64,000 nucleotides of DNA, taken from Kytococcus schroeteri. GTDB lineage: Bacteria > Actinomycetota > Actinomycetes > Actinomycetales > Dermatophilaceae. How positions within the stretch are numbered: position 1 is the first letter of the stretch; every line of letters starts with the position of its first letter. This document shows, in pieces, positions 26,490 to 32,749 of the stretch. The stretch lies in the NCBI RefSeq assembly GCF_042433515.1, contig NZ_JBHLVH010000013.1, positions 226,484 to 290,483 of the forward strand, read 5' to 3'. The position numbers and the translations under genes were made by a program. The notes under the pieces were generated by a model. It was not told where the DNA came from and made no database searches. It worked only from the letters and a program-made list of their open reading frames with translations.

Positions 26490-27901
26490 GCAAGCCCGAG
26501 GAGACCCACCACGGCCCGGTGCCGGACCCGTGGGGCGGCCCGCAGCTGGGAGCGCATGATGACCGTTCCCGTGGACAGGTGCGGATGGCCTACAGGCTGG
26601 CCGATGCCTACGCCGACCGGCTGCTGCACGTGCACGGCATCGGCTGGTTGCACTGGGACGGCAAGCGGTGGGCCGAGGACGTGACCGGGGCCGCCACCCG
26701 TGCGGTGCTCGACGTGCTCGACACCGCGTGGTCCGAGGCGCGCAAGGATGCCGCCCTGGAGGCCGACGTGCGCAAGTGCGAGACCGCCGCCGGTGTGCGG
26801 GGCGTGCTGGACCTGGCCGCCGCGCTGGAGACGTTCGCCGCCACGGTGGACGACCTTGACGCGGACCCGGCGCTGCTGAACTGCGCGAACGGGACGCTCG
26901 ACCTCGACACCGGCGAGTTGAAGGCGCACGACCCGCGCGACCGGCTGACCAAGGTCTGCCGGGCCGCGTACGACCCCGACGCCCAGGCGGGCGAGTGGGG
27001 CCGGTTCCTGGCCCGTGTGCTGCCGGACGACGCCGTGCGGGAGTACCTGCAACGGGTGGTCGGGCAGGCCCTGTACGGGCGCGTGCGGGAGCACCTGTTC
27101 CCGGTGCTCATCGGTGAGGGTGCCAACGGCAAGAGCACGGCGTACGACGCGCTCAACCACGCGCTGGGTGACTACGCCGCCGTGATCGACCCGTCGTTGC
27201 TGATGGCCTCCGACAAGGGCCACCGCAATGCCGGACCCGAACTCATGGAACTGATGGGTGCGCGGCTGGTGGTCGGTTCGGAGACCGAGGAGGGCCGCAA
27301 GCTCGACGAACCGACGATGAAGCGGCTCACCGGCGGTGACGCCCTGACCGCGCGCCGGCTGTACCGCGAGCCGGTGACGTGGAAGCCCTCGCACCAGTTG
27401 GTCTACGTGACCAATCACCTGCCCAAGGTGAAGGGCAACGACGCTGCGACGTGGCGACGGCTGCGGGTGGTGCCGTTCGGCGTGGTGGTCCCGCCCGAGG
27501 AGCGCGACCCCGACCTGCCCATGCGCCTGGAGGCGGCCGCCGAGGCCGTCCTGGCGTGGGCCGTGGACGGCTGGCGTGACTACCAGAACGGCGGGATGCG
27601 TGAGCCGGCGTCCGTGGTGCGCGCGACCGACGACTACCGCAACGACTCCGACGCGGTGGGTCGCTTCGTAGCCGAGCGGTGCTACACCGCCCCCGGCGCG
27701 ACGGCCACGACCCGCGAGCTGTACACCGCATGGCAGCCGTGGGCGCACTCCGAGGGTGCCGAGCCGATGTCAGAGAAGGCGTTCGGCAACGAACTGGACC
27801 GGCTCGGATTCCCGGCCAAGCGCCTAAAGAAGGGCATGACCCGGCAGGGCATCGGGCTGTACGCACAGGACGACCTCACCGCTGGGGGTGAGGGGTGGTG
27901 A
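26486..27901 (+). CDS. SF3 helicase, D5/P4 primase-helicase type
   Basis: 471 residues. An N-terminal D5_N-like domain carries the characteristic LLNCANGTLDLDTGEL (about residues 130-145). The superfamily 3 ATPase follows: Walker A GEGANGKST (residues 210-218), an acidic Walker B-type strand ending in ELMGARLVVGSETE, the sensor VYVTNHLPKVK and the arginine-finger segment WRRLRVVPF. A winged-helix-like C-terminal domain (about residues 385-465) resembles the P4 alpha origin-binding region. No primase active site is present in this chain; the leftward PrimPol-like gene could supply priming. GTG start overlapping the previous stop. It would unwind the element's origin and gives the element its own replication function. 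Confidence 0.88.
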   Translation: MSKPEETHHGPVPDPWGGPQLGAHDDRSRGQVRMAYRLADAYADRLLHVHGIGWLHWDGKRWAEDVTGAATRAVLDVLDTAWSEARKDAALEADVRKCETAAGVRGVLDLAAALETFAATVDDLDADPALLNCANGTLDLDTGELKAHDPRDRLTKVCRAAYDPDAQAGEWGRFLARVLPDDAVREYLQRVVGQALYGRVREHLFPVLIGEGANGKSTAYDALNHALGDYAAVIDPSLLMASDKGHRNAGPELMELMGARLVVGSETEEGRKLDEPTMKRLTGGDALTARRLYREPVTWKPSHQLVYVTNHLPKVKGNDAATWRRLRVVPFGVVVPPEERDPDLPMRLEAAAEAVLAWAVDGWRDYQNGGMREPASVVRATDDYRNDSDAVGRFVAERCYTAPGATATTRELYTAWQPWAHSEGAEPMSEKAFGNELDRLGFPAKRLKKGMTRQGIGLYAQDDLTAGGEGW

Positions 27902-28161
27902 AGGGTGGTGAAGGGTTTCCGCAAACTTCCTCGCGTGCGGGGGATAGGAAAAGTTACGGGGAACCCTGCACCTCCCTACACCCCTCGCTGAAAATCCGCA
28001 CTATCAAGCGGATTGGGGATCGTCGCGTGATCCTCGACTCTGCCGGCCACGAGTGGACGGACACCGGCAGGTGGTGCGCGGTGTGCCGCTGGCCGCTGCA
28101 CCGGCTGCACCCGCTCGACGACGACGTTCACCCGACCTGTCGTGGCGGTGAGGTGTCGTGA
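27895..28161 (+). CDS. Small zinc-finger-like peptide
   Basis: 88 residues from a GTG overlapping the helicase stop; the true start may be further in. The C-terminal part WCAVCRWPLHRLHPLDDDVHPTC (Cys61, Cys64, His79 and Cys82) forms a likely single zinc-binding knuckle. The N-terminal 30 residues are poorly conserved in appearance and may be untranslated. Its stop overlaps the next gene's ATG. Likely a small nucleic-acid or protein adaptor; no named family. Confidence 0.6.
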   Translation: MVKGGEGFPQTSSRAGDRKSYGEPCTSLHPSLKIRTIKRIGDRRVILDSAGHEWTDTGRWCAVCRWPLHRLHPLDDDVHPTCRGGEVS

Positions 28162-28442
28162 CCGATCCCCGCGTGACTGCTCACGGCTTGCTCACGTTCG
28201 CGTTGCTCGACGCCCAGGGGCGCGGGCAGACGATCCCCTGCCACGGCCCCCGCGGCGAGTGGTGGACGAGCGAAGACGCCGACGAGCGCGAGGCCGCCGT
28301 GCACGGCTGCCAGTCGTGCACGGTGCTGGAGGCGTGCGCTGCTGCCGCCGACGACACCCGCGAGGCACACCACGTTTGGGGAGGGGAAGACCGGACCCGC
28401 CCCCTGCGAAACCGACCGACCAAGAAGGAGAGGACCCGATGA
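28158..28442 (+). CDS. WhiB-like [4Fe-4S] transcription regulator
   Basis: 94 residues with the WhiB cysteine set: Cys28 (IPCHGP), then Cys51, Cys54 and Cys60 in GCQSCTVLEAC, followed by the G[VI]WGG-type turn as HVWGG (residues 72-76) and a basic tail (RPLRNRPTKKERTR). These are the cluster ligands, turn and DNA-contact tail of the Wbl family. Actinophages such as TM4 carry similar genes; host Wbl proteins act by binding region 4 of the primary sigma factor. In this element it sits between the replication and capsid genes, a reasonable place for a late-gene switch. It is the only recognisable regulator in the element. The 'VWGG' has His before Val where Gly is usual. Confidence 0.82.
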   Translation: MTDPRVTAHGLLTFALLDAQGRGQTIPCHGPRGEWWTSEDADEREAAVHGCQSCTVLEACAAAADDTREAHHVWGGEDRTRPLRNRPTKKERTR

Positions 28443-29014
28443 CCGCCAACAAGACCAGCGCCCGACAGTCCGAGATGAAGGAGCACGACATGACCCAGAA
28501 CACCGACACCGACGCCCAGAACACCACCGCCGACGAGAAGGGTGGGCGTCCGGTGCCCACCCCTGACACCACGACCGAGAACACCACCGAGGAGACCCCC
28601 ACCACCGCCGAGGAGGCCCCCGAGGTGCAGACCGCCGAGGATGACGGCAACCCCAACGCTGAGGCCGCCAAGTACAGGCGCAAGCTGCGCGACGCTGAGG
28701 CCGAGCGTGACGCCCTGGCGGGGCGCGTGGAGGCCCTGCAGCGAGCCGAGGCCGAGCGAATGGCCGCCGAGCACATGTCCAAGCCGAACGCCTTGTGGGC
28801 GGCTGGCACCGACCTGGCCGACCTGCTGAACGAAGACGGGACGGTGGACGCGGAGCGTGTCTCCCAGGCCGCCTCTAAGGCGATCTCTGCGCTCGGACTC
28901 GTGCCGGTGCGCCGGGCACCCAAGCCGGACGCCGCCCAAGGGGTAAGCGCTCCCGTGCGAGGTCTCGGGGCGGCACACCAGATGGCGGCCACCATCGCCG
29001 GACGCCGCATGTAG
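28439..29014 (+). CDS. Phage scaffolding-like protein
   Basis: 191 residues from the ATG overlapping the whiB-like stop (AAGGAGAGG upstream); an inner ATG at 28490 also has an excellent AAGGAG and would give 174 residues. The N-terminal half is acidic and Thr/Glu/Pro-rich; residues ~75-110 form a coiled coil (YRRKLRDAEAERDALAGRVEALQRAEAER). The C-terminal part (NALWAAGTDLADLLNEDGTVDAERVSQAASKAI) is typical of scaffolding proteins encoded immediately before actinophage major capsid genes. It would organise capsid shell assembly in the absence of an evident protease. Function inferred from composition plus position. Confidence 0.75.
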   Translation: MTANKTSARQSEMKEHDMTQNTDTDAQNTTADEKGGRPVPTPDTTTENTTEETPTTAEEAPEVQTAEDDGNPNAEAAKYRRKLRDAEAERDALAGRVEALQRAEAERMAAEHMSKPNALWAAGTDLADLLNEDGTVDAERVSQAASKAISALGLVPVRRAPKPDAAQGVSAPVRGLGAAHQMAATIAGRRM

Positions 29015-29029
29015 TCAACGCGATATGAT

Positions 29030-29079
29030 CGGCGGTGACGGGGGACGCAGCCCAGGTGGTTAGCTCTCCGTCACCGCCG
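29030..29079. other. 12-bp inverted repeat with tRNA D-arm-like loop before the capsid gene
   Basis: CGGCGGTGACGG (29030-29041) pairs perfectly with CCGTCACCGCCG (29068-29079). The loop contains CCCAGGTGGTTAGCT, which resembles a tRNA D-arm. It lies in the leader of the capsid gene and could stabilise or attenuate that transcript. No complete tRNA cloverleaf could be drawn. Confidence 0.55.
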
Positions 29080-29186
29080 CCCCTGAGGGGCGCCCCGGCA
29101 GGCCCGTGGCCGCCGCGAGGTTCAGACCATTCGCGCGCGCCCGGGCCTCTTGCGTACCCGGGACGCACTCCCAAGGAGGTTCCCCA

Positions 29187-30029
29187 ATGGCATCGACCCT
29201 GACCACGCCCATTGCAGCCGAGGCATGGCGGCCCAACGTCGTCTCGAGCTTCAACCCCGACGACCTGCTGACAGAGGCACTCATCACCCGGTGCGCGACC
29301 CGTGCGGGAAGCGTGGAGGGCGACGCGCCCGCCGTGCTGGTGCCCTACGTCGCCAACGACCCCACCGCCGGTTTCGTGCCCGAAGGTGCCGAGATCGGCC
29401 TGTCCGACGTGGAGGCCGCCCAGGTGCAGATCACCACGGACAAGATCGCCGTCGTGACCCGCGTCTCCCGCGAGGTCGTGAGCCAGTCGGGGGCCGCCGA
29501 GCGCATGGCGAACTCGCTGCGCCGCTCGGTGATCGCCAAGGCTGACGCCGCGTTCCTCAACAACGCCACCGACCCGACCGGACTGCTGAACGTGTCCGGG
29601 ATCGCCACCGCTGGCGACCTCGGCGGCGCGACCGAGCCGAACCTGTTCGCCGTGTACGACGCAGTAGCCGCGATCGAAGCGGACGGCGGGCAGGCGACGC
29701 ACCTGCTGATGAACCCCAAGGACTGGGCCGCGCTGTCGCGCATCCCGTCCGGCACGGGCAGTAATGTGTCGGTGCTGGCCGGTCCCCACGAGGCCGCCGA
29801 GCGCACCCTGGCCGGTGTGCCGGTGATCGTGCACGCCGCTGTCGCCCAGGGCAAGGCGCTGATGCTGGACCGCTCGGAGGTGGTGGCCGCCTACGGGTCC
29901 ATGCAGCTGGCCCGCAGTGAGGACGCGTTCTTCACCGCCGACTCGGTGGGCATCCGTGCGACCTGGCGCATCGGGTGGAGCATCGTGCGCCCCGCCCGGC
30001 TGCAGCTGCTGACCATCGGCGCTGAGTGA
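29187..30029 (+). CDS. HK97-fold major capsid protein
   Basis: 280 residues. The order of segments matches the phage_capsid (HK97 gp5-like) family: extended N-terminal arm; VPYVANDPTAGFVPEGAEIGLSDVEAAQVQI E-loop/P-domain strand; TDKIAVVTRVSREVVSQSG spine; an A-domain with LMNPKDWAALSRI; TLAGVPVIVHAAV; and the closing ...IRATWRIGWSIVRPARLQLLTIGAE. It is somewhat shorter than the ~300-400 residues of phage relatives that carry a delta domain, consistent with a separate scaffold gene. AAGGAGG sits seven bases before the ATG, the strongest ribosome binding site in the element, in keeping with a structural protein needed in bulk. Confidence 0.88.
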   Translation: MASTLTTPIAAEAWRPNVVSSFNPDDLLTEALITRCATRAGSVEGDAPAVLVPYVANDPTAGFVPEGAEIGLSDVEAAQVQITTDKIAVVTRVSREVVSQSGAAERMANSLRRSVIAKADAAFLNNATDPTGLLNVSGIATAGDLGGATEPNLFAVYDAVAAIEADGGQATHLLMNPKDWAALSRIPSGTGSNVSVLAGPHEAAERTLAGVPVIVHAAVAQGKALMLDRSEVVAAYGSMQLARSEDAFFTADSVGIRATWRIGWSIVRPARLQLLTIGAE

Positions 30030-30038
30030 CGGTAGGGG

Positions 30039-30512
30039 GTGACCGTGGGCAAGTACCTGGCAGCCGATGACCTGGCCGCGTTCGTGAGCATCGACCCGGC
30101 GCGGGCTGCGGCGATGATCGAGGACGCGGAGGCGCAGGCCGTGCTAGCCGCCCCCTGTCTCGCTGACCCGGGGTTCACGGCTGACCCGCAGCGAGTGGCG
30201 CTCGTGAAGTCCATCCTGCGTGGCGCCGTGCTGCGCTGGCATGACGCGGGGAGCGGGTCTGTGGTCCAGGAGACCACCGGCCCGTTCTCCCGCACCATCG
30301 ACACCAAGACGGCCCGGCGCGGTATGTTCTGGCCGGACGAGATTGCCCAGCTGCGCGACCTGTGCGCGGCGTTCACGGGCGAGTCGGGCGACGGGCGCGC
30401 GTTCCAGCTGGACACGACGCCGAATGCAGGATGGCGCGCAGCACACACGGACCGCTGTCCGTTCACGTTCGGCGCAGAGCGCTGCACGTGCGGGGCGCTC
30501 TTGGCGACCTGA
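30039..30512 (+). CDS. Head-completion / head-tail connector-like protein
   Basis: 157 residues from GTG (an inner GTG at 30045 is also possible). The helical first half (YLAADDLAAFVSIDPARAAAMIEDAEAQAVLAAP, then VALVKSILRGAVLRWHDAGSG) and the strand VVQETTGPFSRTIDTKT are the pattern of Gp15/Gp19-like head-completion proteins that follow capsid genes in actinophages. The C terminus (about residues 138-155) carries Cys residues (RCPFTFGAERCTCG) not expected in the family. It is the last rightward gene; no portal, terminase or tail gene follows. Confidence 0.7.
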   Translation: MTVGKYLAADDLAAFVSIDPARAAAMIEDAEAQAVLAAPCLADPGFTADPQRVALVKSILRGAVLRWHDAGSGSVVQETTGPFSRTIDTKTARRGMFWPDEIAQLRDLCAAFTGESGDGRAFQLDTTPNAGWRAAHTDRCPFTFGAERCTCGALLAT

Positions 30513-30964
30513 GCCGCCTCCAGCCTCATGGGGTGGGGAGGCACCCCCTACCCCATGAGGCCGCCGACCTACAACGGGCAGTCGGTTTACACACACCGAG
30601 CTGCTGTCCACAGCGGGGGATGGGCCGCTGGGTGCCTCTGGTGCCCGCTGTGGGCGCCGTTCACGCCCCGCGGGCCGGTTGCCTGCCCGGCCCGGTTCCC
30701 GTGGCCTGTCCGGGGACCGCCTGGCATTTCGTTACAGGCTCGGTGGTGGAAAAAACGCCGCTGAGGAGACGGGCTGTGAGGGGCACGCGCGGAGGCTCAG
30801 GGGGCGTGTTCGGCGCCCAGAGGGGCCACGAGGGGGCGTAGCGGGCACGCTGCGGGGCCATGTGGAATGAGTCGGGGAGAGAACTCGACTGCCCGAAGTA
30901 GGTCGGCGCGGGCAGGGGGAGGGGGACACCCCCCCAGCCCCTGCCCGCGCCGGCAGGCGAGGGC
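30513..30964. other. Structured non-coding block with ~150-bp inverted arms
   Basis: Two diverged copies of a ~150-bp unit face each other (about 30523-30673 and 30801-30951). Each unit has, from the outside in, a hairpin (GCCTCATGGGGT/ACCCCATGAGGC on the left; a perfect 14-bp stem GGCGCGGGCAGGGG/CCCCTGCCCGCGCC on the right), then GCCGACCTAC-NN-CGGGCAGTC, a variable stretch, then TGGGCGCCG-NN-CACGCCCC. No convincing gene is present. Candidate origin of replication, packaging (cos/pac) site or pair of structured RNAs for the element. Confidence 0.7.
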
Positions 30965-31171
30965 ATGTCCACCAGGGCCATCGCAGGCGTGACTGGCACC
31001 CACCACGAGACCGTCTCCCAAGACGCCAGAGGTGTTACCCGAGGTAACACCTCACCTGCCCCGCGCCCCACCCCCACCACGGGACCGTGGCGCGAGACCT
31101 GCGAGGTGTCGCAAATGCGACACCTGCCCCGCGCCCCACCCCCACCGTGGACCGCACCACTGGCGAGGTGA
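30965..31171 (+). pseudogene. Remnant of a helix-turn-helix phage protein
   Basis: The first ~25 residues (MSTRAIAGVTGTHHETVSQD...) match the helix-turn-helix segment found in actinophage ParB-like or HTH proteins (typically STRAIAxxxGVxxxTVxRD). The frame then passes through two copies of a palindrome-plus-C-rich module and ends after a low-complexity Pro/Arg tail, and an upstream stop (30899) limits any N-terminal domain to about 20 residues. It may be a decayed gene whose DNA has been reused, or a short real HTH peptide. Confidence 0.4.
31030..31146. repeat. Two tandem modules: palindrome + 26-bp direct repeat
   Basis: Module 1: 10-bp-stem palindrome AGGTGTTACC-CGA-GGTAACACCT (31030-31052) followed by a 26-bp C-rich tract. 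Module 2: AGGTGTCGCA-AA-TGCGACACCT (31104-31125), followed by the same 26-bp tract (31053-31078 and 31121-31146, identical). The period is 68 bp. The two palindromes keep stem geometry while changing bases, which suggests selection on structure. Confidence 0.85.
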
Positions 31172-31204
31172 GCGGCGGGGACTGGCCCGTGGTCTGCGCG
31201 TCGG

Positions 31205-31711
31205 TCACCACGTGACGGTGTTCCCGGTCGTGCGGATGAACCTCGCCCGCGTGTACCGCTCGACGTTGCCGCGCCGTGTCCCGCGCCCTTCCGGCGCGCT
31301 CACGAAGACGTGGACGCCGTGACCGGACACCGACCGCTCGATGAACACGATCCGCTCGGGGACCGTGGCGATGATCGCGCGTGCTTCGTCGTCGGTCACA
31401 TGGTCCAGGTCGTAGCAACCCAGCCCGCCACCGAGCATGACGCCGTACCCGTCACCGGGGCCGTGTTGCACGTCGGCCAACGTGGCCCAGGTTGCCGGGT
31501 CGGTGCTCGATGCTGGCCGTCCGTTCACCTGCACGGGCCGTTTGCCGTCGGCGCGGGTCCACCTGCGCCCGCGCATGGCTGCCGGGAAGGGGCAGTTGTT
31601 GGCACGGTGCGCGGCCACGCGGCACCGGGTGGCGCAGTACAGGCGCGCACGTCCACGAGCTGCCGGGGCGGGCAGGGGGGTACCGCAGTGCTGGCAGGTG
31701 GTGGGGCGCAT
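31205..31711 (-). CDS. Minimal PrimPol-like primase with N-terminal zinc finger
   Basis: 168 residues, leftward. The N terminus has a zinc-finger pattern (Cys6, Cys9, Cys26, Cys30 in CQHC...YCATRC). The rest matches the small Prim-Pol (AEP, 'bifunctional DNA primase/polymerase N-terminal') domains of actinophages: GYGVMLGGGLGCYDLDHV (metal-binding Asp101 and Asp103), SGHGVHVFVSAP (His131/His134) and YTRARFIRTTGNTV (basic nucleotide-binding segment). Length is well below the ~200 residues usual for the domain alone, so it is near minimal. It may pair with the SF3 helicase encoded on the other strand. Ribosome binding site GGGAGA. Confidence 0.75.
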   Translation of the reverse strand: MRPTTCQHCGTPLPAPAARGRARLYCATRCRVAAHRANNCPFPAAMRGRRWTRADGKRPVQVNGRPASSTDPATWATLADVQHGPGDGYGVMLGGGLGCYDLDHVTDDEARAIIATVPERIVFIERSVSGHGVHVFVSAPEGRGTRRGNVERYTRARFIRTTGNTVTW

Positions 31712-32016
31712 GGTCACGGTGTCTCCCAGGGTGCGGGCGGGTGGGTGGTCCTGCAAGGCCCGGACCCCTGCGGGGGCAGGGCTGTGGCGACCCCCCCCAA
31801 CGAACCGACCTACCCTGTCCGCCCGGGCACGGCTTGTAGCCCACCGCCCTAGGGGCGGCAGGCTGCCGTCAAGCCCGGGGAGGCCGTGCACTGCCTGGCC
31901 CTAGGCCGCACCCGCCCGGTTGCGGGTGCTGAGGTCAATCACCGGGGGCGCTGGTTGGTTTGCCCGTTAGGGGCGCGCGGCTGGCCCTGTCCGTGCCGCG
32001 CCTAGTGCTGCACCTG
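31712..32016. other. Intergenic region between leftward element genes
   Basis: About 300 bp with no supported gene. It holds a short hairpin (CCGCCCTAGGGGCGG, near 31848) and C- and G-rich runs. A promoter for the primase-like gene must lie here or further right, but no convincing -35/-10 pair was found. Confidence 0.6.
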
Positions 32017-32373
32017 TCAGGCGTCGTCGCGCATGTACGGGTGGTCCGAGGGCCGGTAACGCCAGTTCACGGCGGCCGGGTGCGGGCGCTGCGGGTCGCT
32101 GGCCATGTCGGCAGCAATGAGGAGCGAGGCAGCGAGGCTGCGCGCCTGCGCCGGGGTCAGTTCGTCGGCGGCGAGGTTGCCCAACAGCACGACCGAGCCG
32201 CGTGCGTCGTCGGTGCCGTCCAGGCGGGTCACTCGACCGACCGGCAGGTGCCCGTCCACGCCCCAGATGGTCACGTCCGCCTCGTGGGCGTACGCGCCGG
32301 TGCTGGCCGCGCGGGCGGCGTGCTGCGCCGGGGTGACGGCGCACCAGTCCGGGCAGTTGTAGGGGGCGGTCAT
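32017..32373 (-). CDS. DUF6907-like protein
   Basis: 118 residues beginning MTAPYNCPDWCAVTPAQHAAR; the CPxWC motif followed by a His-rich spacing, a central beta strand (DVTIWGV) and the closing helix LTPAQARSLAASLLIAADM fit the actinobacterial DUF6907 family often found on phage and conjugative elements. The ATG overlaps the stop of the upstream 37-residue gene. Metal binding through the Cys/His pattern is plausible. Function unknown. Confidence 0.7.
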   Translation of the reverse strand: MTAPYNCPDWCAVTPAQHAARAASTGAYAHEADVTIWGVDGHLPVGRVTRLDGTDDARGSVVLLGNLAADELTPAQARSLAASLLIAADMASDPQRPHPAAVNWRYRPSDHPYMRDDA

Positions 32374-32483
32374 GCGTCATCACCGGGCACGACGGCCCAG
32401 GCGGTCACGGCGGAGATGACCACGGCACCGAGGAGGTGCGCGAGGCCGGAGGTTGCTTCAAGGGTCGCTAGGATCGCGTCCAC
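32370..32483 (-). CDS. 37-residue single-pass membrane peptide
   Basis: GTG start with AGGAG six bases upstream, and a stop codon overlapping the ATG of the DUF6907-like gene, so it is probably real despite its size. The peptide VDAILATLEATSGL continues into a hydrophobic helix (HLLGAVVISAVTAWAVV) and ends PGDDA. One membrane span is expected. As the first leftward gene beside attR it might be a superinfection or holin-like factor, but nothing proves this. Confidence 0.65.
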   Translation of the reverse strand: MDAILATLEATSGLAHLLGAVVISAVTAWAVVPGDDA

Positions 32484-32637
32484 GGCAGGCTCCTATCCCT
32501 GTCGTCTGGCCCCGAGGTGTTCCAGCACCTGCGGGGCCGCCCCGTTAGTCGGGGATATTTCGCACTACAACGCTCCGACGGTGTACCTCAACTGGCGCAG
32601 ATTCCGCGCAGTCGCACAGTGTTCAAGGCGTCCACAG
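32484..32637. promoter_or_regulatory. attR-proximal non-coding segment
   Basis: Contains a hairpin CCCCG-AGGTG / CACCT-GCGGGG (32510-32536) and a second weak stem (CCCCGTTAGTCGGGG). The leftward promoter for the membrane peptide and integrase arm-type sites would be expected here; none can be named with confidence. Confidence 0.4.
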
Positions 32638-32658
32638 TCCGGGACTACCTGGACTGAG
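32638..32658 (+). repeat. attR: 21-bp direct repeat
   Basis: Identical to 23791-23811. Directly followed by the sequence that originally lay downstream of sigA, including its hairpin terminator. Confidence 0.92.
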
Positions 32659-32672
32659 GCCGCGCGGCCTCC

Positions 32673-32715
32673 ACGCGCGAAGGGCGCCACCCGTGGGGTG
32701 GCGCCCTTCGCGCGT
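32673..32715. terminator. Bidirectional terminator, originally that of sigA
   Basis: Perfect 19-bp stem with 5-base loop (GAAGGGCGCCACC / GGTGGCGCCCTTC core). It lies between the displaced sigA 3' flank and the convergent transglutaminase gene. Before integration it would have been about 15 bp after the sigA stop. Confidence 0.85.
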
Positions 32716-32749
32716 GCGGTCCGGGGGACGGTCCCGGTGGGTGCCCGGC

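Noticed and set aside
29030..29150. A tRNA gene between the scaffold and capsid genes
   Set aside because: Segments resemble D- and T-arms, but no acceptor stem, anticodon loop or correct spacing could be drawn.
30362..30841. Possible coding frames through the structured block
   Set aside because: The frames have no ribosome binding sites or recognisable motifs. The resemblance between the two opposite-strand translations comes from the inverted DNA arms.
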